Source: Pelagerythrobacter rhizovicinus (GTDB lineage: Bacteria > Pseudomonadota > Alphaproteobacteria > Sphingomonadales > Sphingomonadaceae). Taken from it: 64,000 nucleotides of DNA. Below the pieces are notes generated by a model. The model searched no databases and had not been told where the DNA came from. It worked only from the letters and a program-made list of their open reading frames with translations. The DNA lies in contig NZ_SDPV01000002.1 in NCBI RefSeq assembly GCF_004135625.1, positions 992,001 to 1,056,000 on the forward strand, given 5' to 3'. Each line of letters starts with the position of its first letter. The first letter of the stretch is position 1. The translations under genes and the position numbers were made by a program. This document shows positions 16,613-25,847 of the stretch, piece by piece.

Positions 16613-17608
16613 ATGACCGCCTCCTATCCTAACCTGCGAATGCGCCGCGCACGGGCCAGTTCGTGGAGCCGCGCGCTGTACCGTGAGAGCGTGCTGACGC
16701 CGGCCGACCTGATCTGGCCCCTGTTCGTCACCGACGGCGAGGGGGTGGAGGAGCCGGTCGCGAGCCTGCCCGGCGTCTCGCGCTGGTCCGTCGATGGCGT
16801 CGCCGCCCGCGCGAAGGAAGCCGTCCGGCTCGGCATCCCATGCCTGGCGCTGTTCCCCAACACCCAGCCCGGCCGCCGCTCGGACGACGGGGCCGAGGCG
16901 CTCAACCCCGACAACCTGATGTGCCGCGCGATCAAGGCGATCAAGGACGCCTGCGGCAACGACATCGGCATCCTGACGGACGTGGCGCTCGATCCCTACA
17001 CCAGCCACGGCCAGGACGGGCTGCTCGACGAGACGGGCTATGTCGTGAATGACGACACGGTCGCGGTTCTGGTGGACCAGGCGATCAACCAGGCCCAGGC
17101 GGGGGCCGACGTCATTGCGCCCTCGGACATGATGGACGGGCGGGTGAAGGCGATCCGCATGGCGCTCGAAATGGGCGGACACCACAACGTCCAGATCATG
17201 AGCTACGCCGCGAAATACGCGAGCGCGTTCTACGGACCGTTCCGCGACGCGGTGGGCTCAGGCGGGCTGCTCAAGGGGGACAAAAGGTCTTACCAGATGG
17301 ACCCTGCGAACGGCGAGGAGGCCTTACGCGAAGTGGCGCTTGATCTCGCGGAGGGGGCGGACAGCGTCATAGTCAAGCCGGGGCTCCCTTACCTCGACAT
17401 CGTCCGCCGGGTGAAGGAGCGCTTCGAAGTGCCCGTCTTCGCCTACCAGGTGAGCGGAGAATACGCGATGATCGAGGCCGCGGCGGCTACCGGCGCGGGG
17501 GATCGCGACGCGCTCGTGCTCGAGACGCTCACCGCCTTCAAGCGCGCGGGATGCAGCGGCGTGCTGACCTATCACGCGGCGCACGCCGCCCGGCTGCTGG
17601 GGGCATAG
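16613..17608 (+). CDS. hemB: HemB, delta-aminolevulinic acid dehydratase (porphobilinogen synthase)
   Basis: The 331-residue enzyme joins two 5-aminolevulinate molecules into porphobilinogen for heme, chlorophyll and cobalamin synthesis. Schiff-base lysines are K201 (SYAAKYAS) and K255 (IVKPGLPYLD). The metal-site segment DVALDPYTSHGQDG (123-136) has Ala/Asp where the zinc enzymes carry a cysteine triad, so this is the magnesium-type enzyme. The ATG at 16613 is preferred over an upstream TTG. Two bases separate it from the GNAT gene. Confidence 0.97.
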   Translation: MTASYPNLRMRRARASSWSRALYRESVLTPADLIWPLFVTDGEGVEEPVASLPGVSRWSVDGVAARAKEAVRLGIPCLALFPNTQPGRRSDDGAEALNPDNLMCRAIKAIKDACGNDIGILTDVALDPYTSHGQDGLLDETGYVVNDDTVAVLVDQAINQAQAGADVIAPSDMMDGRVKAIRMALEMGGHHNVQIMSYAAKYASAFYGPFRDAVGSGGLLKGDKRSYQMDPANGEEALREVALDLAEGADSVIVKPGLPYLDIVRRVKERFEVPVFAYQVSGEYAMIEAAAATGAGDRDALVLETLTAFKRAGCSGVLTYHAAHAARLLGA

Positions 17609-17610
17609 AC

Positions 17611-18171
17611 ATGGCTGGATTCCGGCACGAGACCGAACGGCTCGTCCTGCGCGACTGGCGCGAGGAGGACTGGGCCGAGTTCTTCCGTCACACCAACACG
17701 CCCGCAGTCATGCGCTGGCTCGGAGGCGAGCTCGACGAGGCGGGCATGGCCGCGCAGCGCGAGCGGGTCGAAGGCAGCGGCCGGCGCAACGGGTTTTGCT
17801 TCTGGGTGGTCGAGCGCAAGGCCGACGGGGCGCTGCTCGGCTTCTGCGGGCTGAAGCGTGCCGACGCGCCGGGCTCGACCGTCACCGGCGCGGTCGAGAT
17901 CGGCTGGCGCCTGCGCGAGGACGCCTGGGGGCAGGGTTACGCGAAGGAAGCCGCAACCGCGGCGCTCGGGCTTGCCTTCGGCCGCTTCGGTGCGGAGAAG
18001 GTCGTCGCGCTCACGGTCGAAGGCAACGCGGGGAGCTGGGGCCTGATGCGCCGCCTCGGCATGCGCCGGCGCGAAGAGCTCGACTATCCCGACGAACGTT
18101 ACGATCCGCCGTGGCGCGACACGATCGTCTACTCGATCGACCGCGCCGCATGGGAAAGCCGCGATGGCTGA
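17611..18171 (+). CDS. GNAT N-acetyltransferase, copy 1 (RimJ/RimL type)
   Basis: The 186-residue protein starts HETERLVLRDWREEDW and contains the acetyl-CoA segment GYAKEAATAALGLAF with the RimJ/RimL-like W-R-L-R-E-D-A-W-G-Q-G pyrophosphate loop. Members acetylate amines, including ribosomal protein N-termini; the substrate here is unknown. It starts two bases after hemB and overlaps the next GNAT gene by eight bases. The two GNATs share their opening T-E-R-L-V-L-R pattern and general layout, so they look like a tandem duplication. Confidence 0.87.
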   Translation: MAGFRHETERLVLRDWREEDWAEFFRHTNTPAVMRWLGGELDEAGMAAQRERVEGSGRRNGFCFWVVERKADGALLGFCGLKRADAPGSTVTGAVEIGWRLREDAWGQGYAKEAATAALGLAFGRFGAEKVVALTVEGNAGSWGLMRRLGMRRREELDYPDERYDPPWRDTIVYSIDRAAWESRDG

Positions 18172-18724
18172 CATCGTCGCCGAGACCGAGCGGCTGGTCC
18201 TGCGCACGATCGAGGAGGGCGACGCCGCGCTCCAGTATCGCCTGCTCGACACCCCCACGGTCATGGCGCGGCTCGGCGGCGTCAAGGAACTGCACGAGAT
18301 CGAGGCGAAACACGCCAAGGGGATGGCTCTCTATGCGCAGGAGGGCTTCAGCTTCCTGTTCATGATCGAGAAGGCGACCGGCGAGATGGTCGGTCATTGC
18401 GGCATCAAGCGGGTCGACAATCCGCTGGCGAAGAATCCCGGCGATCACGAAGTGGGCTGGCTTGTACGCGAGGATCGCTGGCGGCGCGGCTATGCGGAGG
18501 AAGCGATGCGCGCGGTGCTCGACTGGGCCTTCGGCCGGGTCGGCGCGCCGCATGTCGTCGCGCTGACGAGCGAAGCGAACGTCGGAAGCTGGAAGCTGAT
18601 GGAAAAGCTCGGCATGATCCGCCGGCGCGATCTCGATTTCGACGATCCCGCCTACCCGCAAGAGGATCGGCCGACGATCCTCTACAGCCTCACCGCCGAG
18701 CAATGGCAGGAGCACAAGGCATGA
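18164..18724 (+). CDS. GNAT N-acetyltransferase, copy 2 (RimJ/RimL type)
   Basis: The protein is also 186 residues long, the same as its neighbour, and opens AETERLVLRTIEEGD. Its acetyl-CoA loop is EDRWRRGYAEEAMRAVLDWAF, seen in the same place as in copy 1, and N-V-G-S-W-K-L-M-E-K-L-G-M corresponds to the copy 1 N-A-G-S-W-G-L-M-R-R-L-G-M. The start overlaps copy 1 by eight bases, and its stop overlaps the gamma carbonic anhydrase ATG by four. The substrate is not known. Confidence 0.87.
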   Translation: MADIVAETERLVLRTIEEGDAALQYRLLDTPTVMARLGGVKELHEIEAKHAKGMALYAQEGFSFLFMIEKATGEMVGHCGIKRVDNPLAKNPGDHEVGWLVREDRWRRGYAEEAMRAVLDWAFGRVGAPHVVALTSEANVGSWKLMEKLGMIRRRDLDFDDPAYPQEDRPTILYSLTAEQWQEHKA

Positions 18725-19293
18725 GCGCACACCGCCCCGGAGTCCGGATCATCCCGATCCACGGCCGCACGCCGAAGATCCACGACAGCGCCTTCGTCGC
18801 GCCCGGCTGCGTTCTGATCGGCGAGGTCGAGATCGGCGCAGACAGCTCGGTCTGGTACAACTGCGTGCTGCGTGCCGACGTCAGCCGCATCGTCATCGGG
18901 CAGCGCACCAACGTGCAGGATGGGAGCGTGCTCCACTGTGACCCCGAACGTCCGGGCGATCCCGAAGGCTCGCCGCTGATCATCGGCGACGACGCGCTGA
19001 TCGGGCACATGGCGATGGTCCACGGCTGCACGATCGAGGACCGCGGCTTCGTCGGGCTCGGCGCGATCGCGATGAACAAGGCGGTGATCGGCACCGACGC
19101 TATGCTTGCCGCGGGCGCCATGCTCACCGAAGGCAAGGTGATGGGCGCGCGCGAGCTCTGGGGCGGGCGGCCGGCGCGCAAGATGCGCGACCTCGACGAT
19201 GCGGCGATTGCCGGGATGCGCGCAGGCGTCGCGCACTATGTCGAGAATGGGAAGGCGCACGCGGCGGCGCTCGATGGCGCGCCCGAAGGCTGA
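18721..19293 (+). CDS. Gamma-class carbonic anhydrase family protein (left-handed beta-helix)
   Basis: The 190-residue protein has repeated hexapeptide (LbH) turns of the form V-x-I-G and the zinc ligands of gamma carbonic anhydrases: H72 (VLHCD), H96 and H101 (IGHMAMVHGC). R51 and D53 (LRADV) match the catalytic helper residues. Many such proteins (YrdA/PaaY group) have weak or no hydration activity, so activity is not certain. The segment ARELWGGRPARKMRDL is a family C-terminal mark. Its end overlaps the DUF167 start by 20 bases. Confidence 0.92.
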   Translation: MSAHRPGVRIIPIHGRTPKIHDSAFVAPGCVLIGEVEIGADSSVWYNCVLRADVSRIVIGQRTNVQDGSVLHCDPERPGDPEGSPLIIGDDALIGHMAMVHGCTIEDRGFVGLGAIAMNKAVIGTDAMLAAGAMLTEGKVMGARELWGGRPARKMRDLDDAAIAGMRAGVAHYVENGKAHAAALDGAPEG

Positions 19294-19567
19294 TTTCCCT
19301 GCGGCGCAGACGATCCGCGCCCTTGCCGATAGCGAAGGCCGGCTGGCGCTGCGGGTCACCCCGGGCGCGCGGAGCGAAAGCGTGGCGATCGAGAACGGCC
19401 GCTTGCTGATGAAAGTGCGCGCGAAACCCACCGATGGCGCGGCCAACGCCGCGGTGCTGGCGCTGCTCGGCAAGGCTCTGGGGATCGGCGCCTCGCGGCT
19501 GCAACTGTTGCGCGGCGCAACTTCGCGGGAGAAGCTGATCCAGCTCCCGGACGCGCACCGACCTTAG
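19274..19567 (+). CDS. DUF167 (YggU family) protein
   Basis: The 97-residue protein has the DUF167 core: LALRVTPGARSE, LLMKVRAKPTDGAANAAVLALLGKALG and the end REKLIQL. The start ATG at 19274 begins inside the last codons of the carbonic anhydrase gene. YggU is a small alpha-beta domain with no firm function. Its TAG overlaps the stop of the convergent DUF1275 gene by three bases, so no terminator can lie between. Confidence 0.9.
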   Translation: MARPKADFPAAQTIRALADSEGRLALRVTPGARSESVAIENGRLLMKVRAKPTDGAANAAVLALLGKALGIGASRLQLLRGATSREKLIQLPDAHRP

Positions 19568-20202
19568 GTACGGGCGCGTTCGATCCGGCTGGTGGCAAGA
19601 CACAGGCCTGCCACCCACGCCAGTGGTATCCAGGCCGCAAGGGCGGGCAATGCGATCGTAACCCAGGCGCCCAACACAGCGCCGGCGGCAAGGCTCGCCC
19701 AAAGCACGAGATGCCACAGGGCGCCCGGGGCCGGCCTGCCCATGAGCCTCGCCGCCAGACCCTCGCCGAAGCGCACCAGCGCGCCCGTCATGTAGGTCAC
19801 GCCGATGGCAACTTCGCCTTCGCGGCGAAACGCGTTGTTGATTGCGCCCATCGACAGCGCCGACGCGCCCACGAACAGCGCGATCAGCCCGAGCGCATGG
19901 CTGACCGCGCCCGCGGCGATCGGGATGGTCGAGAGCATGAGGACCGATCGCTTCGGCGTCCCGCTGCGCTCCGCCACCACCGCACCGGCCGCGACGCCGC
20001 TCACAAAGCACACGATCAGCAGGATCGGCACCAATGCTGCCGGGGATCGGGTCGCAGCCTCGACGCCGAACCGGGTAGTGTTCCCCGACATAAACGACAC
20101 GAAATAGCCGCCCGCTGCAAGAAAGCCCGCCGCGTCTACGAACCCGGCGAGTCCCGCTATGCCATAGGCGAGCGCGCGGCGCGGGAGATCGTAGCGATGC
20201 AT
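19564..20202 (-). CDS. DUF1275 (YoaK family) membrane protein
   Basis: The 212-residue protein has about six hydrophobic segments and the family marks MSGNTTRFGV near the N-terminus, AINNAFRREGEVAIGVTYMTGALVRFGEGL in the middle and a short cytosolic end. DUF1275 proteins lie in the inner membrane; transport or signalling roles have been suggested but not shown. The start MHRYDLPRRALAYG at 20202 is used; a longer frame to 20601 overlaps the DNA ligase gene on the same strand and is rejected. Confidence 0.88.
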   Translation of the reverse strand: MHRYDLPRRALAYGIAGLAGFVDAAGFLAAGGYFVSFMSGNTTRFGVEAATRSPAALVPILLIVCFVSGVAAGAVVAERSGTPKRSVLMLSTIPIAAGAVSHALGLIALFVGASALSMGAINNAFRREGEVAIGVTYMTGALVRFGEGLAARLMGRPAPGALWHLVLWASLAAGAVLGAWVTIALPALAAWIPLAWVAGLCLATSRIERART

Positions 20203-20236
20203 GGCCTGTCGGCCTTGCCGTCGGGGCGAGGCGATT

Positions 20237-21838
20237 TCAATCCCGCACCAGCGCGCGCAAGGCGTCGATGCGGTCGGCTTCGTGGGCGGGCTTGTCCCAG
20301 CGGATGCGGTGGATGCGGGGGAAGCGCATGGCGAGGCCGGACTTGTGGCGCTTGCTCGCGTGGACCGAATCGAAGGCGACTTCGAACACCAGGCTTCTGT
20401 CGGTCTCGCGCACCGGGCCAAAGCGGTTGACCGTGTGATTGCGGACGTAGCGGTCGATCTTGCGCAGTTCCTCGTCGGTGAAGCCGAAGTAGGCCTTGCC
20501 CACGGGCAGCAGATCGGCGCCCGCGTCGGGATCGCCGTCCCAGCAGCCAAAGGTATAGTCCGAATAGAAGCTCGACCGTTTGCCGCTCCCCCGCTGGGCA
20601 TACATCAGCACGCAGTCGACCAGCAGCGGATCGCGCTTCCACTTGTACCACAAGCCCGTCTTGCGCCCGGCGATATAGGGGCTGTCCTTGCGCTTGAGCA
20701 TCAGCCCCTCGATCGCATCGTCGCGTGCGCCCGCGCGGATCTCGGCGAGGTGGTCGAAATGCTCCGCGTCGACCACGGGGCTCAGGTCGAAACGATCCTC
20801 GGGCAGCCGCGCCATGAGGGCCTCGAGGCGGGCGCGGCGCTGCGTCCACGGCAAGTCGCGCAGATCGTCGTCCTCTAGGATCATGACGTCATAGAGCCGG
20901 ATGAAGGCGGGGAACTCCGTGAGCATCGCCTTGGAGACGGTCTTGCGGCCGAGCCTCTGCTGGAGCGCGTTGAAGCTCGCTGCGCCGCCTTTCTCCCCGC
21001 CCTGATGAACGCCGCGCACGAGCAGTTCGCCGTCGAGCACCGCGTCCATCGGCAGGGCGTCGAGGAATTCGGGGAAGGTCCCGGAGATGTCGTCGCCCGA
21101 ACGCGAGTAAAGGCGCGTCTCCCCCTGCTCACCGCCGACGCGCACGAGTTGGACGCGGATACCATCCCACTTCCATTCGGCGACGTAGTCCTCGAGATCG
21201 ACGATCGTGTCGTCCAGTGGGTGGGCGAGCATGAACGGGCGGAACAGCGGCAGGCTGCCGGTATCCGGCGGCGGCGCTCCTTCGGCAGCCCAGGCGAAGA
21301 GCGCGCGGTAGGGCGGGGCGAGGCCGTGCCAGTACTCCTCGACCTCCTCCACGCCGACGTCGAAAGCCTGGGCGAAGGCGATCTTGGCGAGCCGGGCCGA
21401 AATCCCGATCCGCATCGCGCCGGTGGCGAGCTTCAGCAGCGCGAACCGGCCCGATGCGTCCAGCCGGTCGAGCAGGGCCGGCAATTCGGCGAGCACGCTC
21501 CGGCGGGTCATCGCGGTGAGCGCTTCGACCGCTTCCGACACGCTCGGCGGATCGGGCGGCGATTCGCCGGCCGGCCACAGCAGGCTCGCGGTCTCGGCCG
21601 TGTCGCCCACGAAATCGCGGCTCAGGGTCCATAGGACGGGATCAACCCGTTCGTGCATCAGGTTGCGGATCGTGCTCGCCTTGACCGCGGGAAAGTCGAG
21701 CTCGCCGGTCAGCGCAGCGAGCGCCCATCCGCGGTCGGGATCGGGCGTCGCCTGCAGGTAGTCGGCGATCAACTGCAGCTTCTCGTTGCGGCTGCGCGTA
21801 TAGACCAGCGCGTCGATCAGGGCGGCGAACTCCTCCAT
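20237..21838 (-). CDS. ATP-dependent DNA ligase
   Basis: The 533-residue ligase has an N-terminal helical DNA-binding domain (about 1-200), the nucleotidyltransferase motif I EWKWDGIR with adenylated lysine K223, DGE at 269-271 (motif III area), and later GLMLKRKDSPY and YKWKRDP motifs. It is the LigB/LigC type that pairs with a metallo-beta-lactamase exonuclease in bacterial repair operons; NAD-dependent LigA remains the replication ligase elsewhere. The exonuclease gene lies 15 bases upstream on the same strand. No Lhr-like helicase or matching phosphoesterase is adjacent. Confidence 0.92.
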   Translation of the reverse strand: MEEFAALIDALVYTRSRNEKLQLIADYLQATPDPDRGWALAALTGELDFPAVKASTIRNLMHERVDPVLWTLSRDFVGDTAETASLLWPAGESPPDPPSVSEAVEALTAMTRRSVLAELPALLDRLDASGRFALLKLATGAMRIGISARLAKIAFAQAFDVGVEEVEEYWHGLAPPYRALFAWAAEGAPPPDTGSLPLFRPFMLAHPLDDTIVDLEDYVAEWKWDGIRVQLVRVGGEQGETRLYSRSGDDISGTFPEFLDALPMDAVLDGELLVRGVHQGGEKGGAASFNALQQRLGRKTVSKAMLTEFPAFIRLYDVMILEDDDLRDLPWTQRRARLEALMARLPEDRFDLSPVVDAEHFDHLAEIRAGARDDAIEGLMLKRKDSPYIAGRKTGLWYKWKRDPLLVDCVLMYAQRGSGKRSSFYSDYTFGCWDGDPDAGADLLPVGKAYFGFTDEELRKIDRYVRNHTVNRFGPVRETDRSLVFEVAFDSVHASKRHKSGLAMRFPRIHRIRWDKPAHEADRIDALRALVRD

Positions 21839-21853
21839 TAACGCGGGCGCCCC

Positions 21854-22858
21854 TCAGTCATCCTCGTCCTCGTACCCGACCAGCGCCAGCGCGCGGGCGC
21901 GGCGTTGATGGAGCTGGTGCCAGCGCAGCAGTGCCTCCTCGCGGCCGTGGGTGATCCAGGTCTCGTGCGGATTCACCTCCTCGACCGTGCGGGTGAGTTC
22001 GCCCCAGTCGGCGTGATCGGAGATGACCAGCGGCAGCTCGACGTTGCGCTGCCGGGCGCGCTGGCGCACGCGCATCCAACCTGACGCCATGGCGGTGATC
22101 GGGTCGGGCAGGCGGCGGCTCCATCGGTCGTTGAGCGCGGAAGGCGGGCAGACGACGATCTGTCCGCGCATGTCCTCCTTCTTCGCGTCGCTCACCAGGC
22201 GCAATTCGCCCAGGTCGACGCCCCAGTCCTCGTAGAGCCGGCACATCCGCTCCAGCGCGCCGTGGAGGTAGATCGGCCGGTCATGGCCGGCGCGGCGCAG
22301 CTCCGCGATCACCCGCTGCGCCTTGCCGAGCGCGTAGGCGCCGACCAGCACGCAGCGCTCGGGATGCGCGGTGAGGCGGTCGAGCAGCTTGCCGATCTCG
22401 GTCTCGATGGGCGGATGGCAGAACACCGGCAGCCCGAAGGTCGCCTCGGTGATGAAGACGTCGCACGGCGTCACTTCGAACGGCGGGCAGGTCGGATCGG
22501 GGCAGCGCTTGTAATCGCCGGTCACGATCACGCGCTCGCCCGCATGCTCGAGCAGGATCTGCGCGCTCCCGAGCACGTGCCCGGCGGGAACGAACGTCGC
22601 ATCCACGCCGCCCGGCAAGCGGATCGTTTCGCCGTAACCGACCGGCGCGGCGCCATCGGAAGTCGCGTAGCGCAACTTCATGATCGCGAGCGTCTCGGGC
22701 GTGGCGACCGTCCGCCCATGCCCGCCGCGCGCGTGATCTGCATGGCCATGCGTCACCAGCGCGCGGGTCACCGGCTCGGAAGGATCGATCCAGCAATCGG
22801 CGGGAACGACATGGATGCCGTGCGGCTCGGGCCGGATCCATTCGAAGTCGTGCGCCAT
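21854..22858 (-). CDS. Ligase-associated DNA exonuclease (metallo-beta-lactamase fold)
   Basis: The 334-residue protein has the zinc motif THGHADH (36-42), later GHVLGSAQI, VTGDYKR and the beta-CASP-like C-terminal half with VISDHADW and THGREE. This is the ligase-associated exonuclease family that occurs next to the ATP-dependent ligase in predicted DNA repair cassettes. It is expected to trim DNA ends in the cytosol. It is co-transcribed with the ligase, 15 bases away. Upstream lies a pair of inverted REP-like repeats before the clpA stop. Confidence 0.92.
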   Translation of the reverse strand: MAHDFEWIRPEPHGIHVVPADCWIDPSEPVTRALVTHGHADHARGGHGRTVATPETLAIMKLRYATSDGAAPVGYGETIRLPGGVDATFVPAGHVLGSAQILLEHAGERVIVTGDYKRCPDPTCPPFEVTPCDVFITEATFGLPVFCHPPIETEIGKLLDRLTAHPERCVLVGAYALGKAQRVIAELRRAGHDRPIYLHGALERMCRLYEDWGVDLGELRLVSDAKKEDMRGQIVVCPPSALNDRWSRRLPDPITAMASGWMRVRQRARQRNVELPLVISDHADWGELTRTVEEVNPHETWITHGREEALLRWHQLHQRRARALALVGYEDEDD

Positions 22859-22950
22859 GCCTGTCAGAATGACGCGTAATGCCGGGCGGTTCCAGCCGGT
22901 TCGGGCGGTGATGCAGCGAGCATCCGCCGGTTAGCCTGATCCGCCACCAC

Positions 22951-23031
22951 CGTCATCCCAGCGCAAGCTGGGATCGCTCTCCTCCAGGTCGGACATTGCC
23001 GCACCCGATCCCAGCTTGCGCTGGGATGACG
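22951..23031. repeat. Inverted pair of REP-like palindromic elements (possible clpA terminator)
   Basis: Two 26-base arms at 22951-22976 and 23006-23031 are exact reverse complements across a 29-base spacer. Each arm also contains its own hairpin, CCCAGC GCAA GCTGGG, so the unit is a REP-like element in the two-copy inverted form. The arms lie in the 219-base gap between the clpA stop and the exonuclease start. Such elements are common in sphingomonad genomes. Pairing of the arms would make a strong stem after clpA. Confidence 0.9.
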
Positions 23032-23077
23032 AAGGACTGGAACGACGGCGGAAGAGCTTCCGTGATTCTGCGCGAAT

Positions 23078-25441
23078 TCACTCTTCGCCGCTGTCTACAC
23101 CTTCGCTCGCGTCAGCTTCAGGCTCGGCTTTTTTCGCAGCCGCCTTCTTCGTCTTTCGCTTCGGTTTGGCTTTAGGCGCCGCAGGCGTGAGTTCGAAGGC
23201 CGGCTTGCCGTCCTTCACGCTCACGTGGACCTCGCCGCCCTCGGCGAGCTTGCCGAACAGCAGTTCCTCCGCCAGCGGCTGCTTGATCTTTTCCTGGATC
23301 AGGCGGCCCATCGGCCGTGCGCCGTAGAGCCTGTCGTAGCCCTTGTCGGCCAGCCACTCACGCGCGTCCTTGTCGAACTGGATATGCACGTTCTGCTCGG
23401 CGAGCTGGAGCTCGAGCTGGAGGATGAACTTGTCGACCACGCGCGCGACCGTCGATTTGCCGAGGTAGGCGAACGGCACGATCGCATCGAGCCGGTTGCG
23501 GAATTCGGGCGTGAACATGCGCTTCACAGCCTCTTCACCCGCATCTTCCTTGCTGACGTTGCCGAAGCCGATGCCCTGGCTTGCCATGTCCGCCGCGCCG
23601 GCATTGGTCGTCATGATCAGCACGGCGTTGCGGAAGTCGACCGTCTTGCCGTGGTGATCGGTCAGACGTCCGTTATCCATCACCTGCAGCAGGATGTTGA
23701 ACAAGTCTGGATGCGCTTTCTCGATCTCGTCGAGAAGCAGCACGCAGTGCGGGTTCTGGTCGACCGCATCGGTCAGCAGACCGCCCTGGTCGTACCCGAC
23801 ATAGCCCGGAGGCGCGCCGATCAGGCGGCTGACCGAGTGACGCTCCATGTATTCGGACATGTCGAAGCGCTTGAGCTCGATCCCCATGATGCTCGCGAGC
23901 TGGCGCGCGACTTCGGTCTTGCCGACGCCGGTGGGGCCGGTGAACAGGAAGCTGCCGATCGGCTTGTCCGGATCGCGCAGCCCCGCTCGGCTGAGCTTCA
24001 TCGCGGTCGAAAGGCGCTGGATCGCCTCGTCCTGCCCGAAGACGACGTGCTTGAGGTCCCGCTCGAGGTTCTCGAGCGCCTTCTTGTCGTCGCTCGACAC
24101 CGTCTTTGGCGGGATGCGCGCCATCGTCGCGATCACCGCCTCGATCTCGCGCGCGGTGATCTTCTTCTTTCGGCGGCTCGGCGGCACGAGCATCTGCATC
24201 GCGCCGACTTCGTCGATCACGTCGATCGCCTTGTCCGGAAGCTTGCGGTCGTTGATGTAGCGCGCCGAGAGCTCGACCGCGGTCTTGAGTGCGTCGGGCG
24301 TGTACTTGACGTTGTGATGATCCTCGAACGCGGTCCGAAGGCCGCGCAGGATCTTCACCGTATCCTCGATCGTCGGCTCGTTGATGTCGATCTTCTGGAA
24401 CCGGCGCAGCAGCGCGCGATCCTTCTCGAAATGGTTGCGGAATTCCTTGTACGTCGTCGAGCCGATGCAGCGGATCGCGCCGCTCGACAGCGCGGGCTTG
24501 AGCAGGTTGGAGGCGTCCATCGCCCCGCCGCTGGTCGCGCCGGCGCCGATCACGGTGTGAATTTCGTCGATGAACAGAACCGCGTCGGGCATGCCTTCGA
24601 GTTCGCTCACGACTTGCTTCAGCCGCTCCTCGAAATCGCCGCGATAGCGCGTGCCGGCCAGCAGCGCGCCCATGTCGAGCGAGTAGATCACCGCGTCCTT
24701 GAGCACCTCGGGCACTTCGCCTTCGACGATCTTGCGTGCGAGGCCTTCGGCGATCGCCGTTTTGCCGACGCCCGGATCGCCCACGTAGAGCGGATTGTTC
24801 TTGCTGCGGCGGCAGAGGATCTGGATCGTCCGGTCGACCTCGGGCCCGCGGCCGATCAGCGGATCGACCTTGCCCGCCTCCGCCTTGGCGTTGAGATTGA
24901 CGGTGAACTGGTCGAGCGCCGTTTCCTTCTTGTTGTCGGCCTTCTCTTCCGCCTTGCCGGCTTCGTCGGCACCCTGCGGCGCGCGGCTTTCGAGCTGCTT
25001 GCCGCCCTTGCCGATGCCGTGGCTGATGAAGCTGACTGCGTCGAGCCGGCTCATGTCCTGCTGCTGCAGGAAGTAGACCGCATAGCTGTCGCGTTCGGAG
25101 AACAGGGCGACCAGCACGTTGGCGCCGGTCACCGTGTCCTTGCCGCTCGACTGCACGTGCAGGATCGCGCGCTGGATCACCCGCTGAAAGCCGGCGGTCG
25201 GCTGCGGATCGCCGTCGTCCTCGGTCTTGAGCGACTGGTACTCCTGATCGAGATACTGGCGCACCGCCTCGCCCAGCTCGTCGAGATCGACGCCGCATGC
25301 GTTCATCACCTGCGCCGCGTCCTCGTCCTCGACCAGCGCGAGCAGCAAGTGCTCGAGCGTGGCATATTCGTGCCGCCGCTCACTCGCGCTGGCGAGCGCG
25401 GCATGGAGGGTCTTCTCGAGGTTCTGGGCGAAACTGGGCAT
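23078..25441 (-). CDS. clpA: ClpA, AAA+ ATPase subunit of the ClpAP protease
   Basis: The 787-residue protein has the N-domain (1-150) that binds the adaptor ClpS, the first AAA+ module with Walker A GDPGVGKT (221-228) and the second with GPTGVGKTE. The sequence QGIGFGNV is the IGF/IGL-type loop that docks ClpP. ClpA unfolds proteins and threads them into ClpP. The last 35 residues form a Lys/Ala/Glu tail ([19 protein letters not shown]) beyond the usual E. coli end. No clpS gene is adjacent, although clpS often precedes clpA. Confidence 0.96.
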   Translation of the reverse strand: MPSFAQNLEKTLHAALASASERRHEYATLEHLLLALVEDEDAAQVMNACGVDLDELGEAVRQYLDQEYQSLKTEDDGDPQPTAGFQRVIQRAILHVQSSGKDTVTGANVLVALFSERDSYAVYFLQQQDMSRLDAVSFISHGIGKGGKQLESRAPQGADEAGKAEEKADNKKETALDQFTVNLNAKAEAGKVDPLIGRGPEVDRTIQILCRRSKNNPLYVGDPGVGKTAIAEGLARKIVEGEVPEVLKDAVIYSLDMGALLAGTRYRGDFEERLKQVVSELEGMPDAVLFIDEIHTVIGAGATSGGAMDASNLLKPALSSGAIRCIGSTTYKEFRNHFEKDRALLRRFQKIDINEPTIEDTVKILRGLRTAFEDHHNVKYTPDALKTAVELSARYINDRKLPDKAIDVIDEVGAMQMLVPPSRRKKKITAREIEAVIATMARIPPKTVSSDDKKALENLERDLKHVVFGQDEAIQRLSTAMKLSRAGLRDPDKPIGSFLFTGPTGVGKTEVARQLASIMGIELKRFDMSEYMERHSVSRLIGAPPGYVGYDQGGLLTDAVDQNPHCVLLLDEIEKAHPDLFNILLQVMDNGRLTDHHGKTVDFRNAVLIMTTNAGAADMASQGIGFGNVSKEDAGEEAVKRMFTPEFRNRLDAIVPFAYLGKSTVARVVDKFILQLELQLAEQNVHIQFDKDAREWLADKGYDRLYGARPMGRLIQEKIKQPLAEELLFGKLAEGGEVHVSVKDGKPAFELTPAAPKAKPKRKTKKAAAKKAEPEADASEGVDSGEE

Positions 25442-25551
25442 CTAGCGGACTTTCGTGGCGAAAAGCGGGGTTTCCCTGCTGGGGGAATGTAACCGGACGT
25501 TGTTAACCAGGCCTATATGGGTGCGGCACCTCGGATTGAGAACCGCGCCGC

Positions 25552-25755
25552 TCACGAGCCCGGCTTTCGGAACAGCGAGTCCGCCGCATTGCGATGCGCC
25601 GCCGCCTTCAGCCGGTGCTTTTCGACTCGTGCGATCTCGGCTTCGAGGAGTGCGACCCGTTCGGCCAGCTCGTCCTGAGAGTAGGGCGAAAGGTCGTCGG
25701 CGGCGAGCTTGCTCGCGGCATCACCCCGGGGGCGCGGACGATCGTCCTCATCCAT
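25552..25755 (-). CDS. DUF1192 domain protein
   Basis: The 67-residue protein has an acidic N-terminus (MDEDDRPRPRGDAASKL), then the DUF1192 core DLSPYSQDELAERVALLEAEIARVEKHR, which should form one amphipathic helix. DUF1192 is a small alphaproteobacterial family of unknown role. It is divergent to the quinone oxidoreductase gene, an arrangement seen in other sphingomonads. The ATG at 25755 is preferred over an upstream TTG. Confidence 0.85.
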   Translation of the reverse strand: MDEDDRPRPRGDAASKLAADDLSPYSQDELAERVALLEAEIARVEKHRLKAAAHRNAADSLFRKPGS

Positions 25756-25847
25756 TGCGCGCAATGTCGCAAGGCGGCGCGCTTGCTGTCAATGGGGCAG
25801 CGCGTTAGGTGCGCAGGCGTGACGGCACTGCCACAGGGGGAAGGCGA

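Noticed and set aside
23225-25492. A 755-codon ORF on the strand opposite clpA
   Set aside because: Shadow frame of clpA; the peptide has no recognisable domain and high GC makes long antisense ORFs common.
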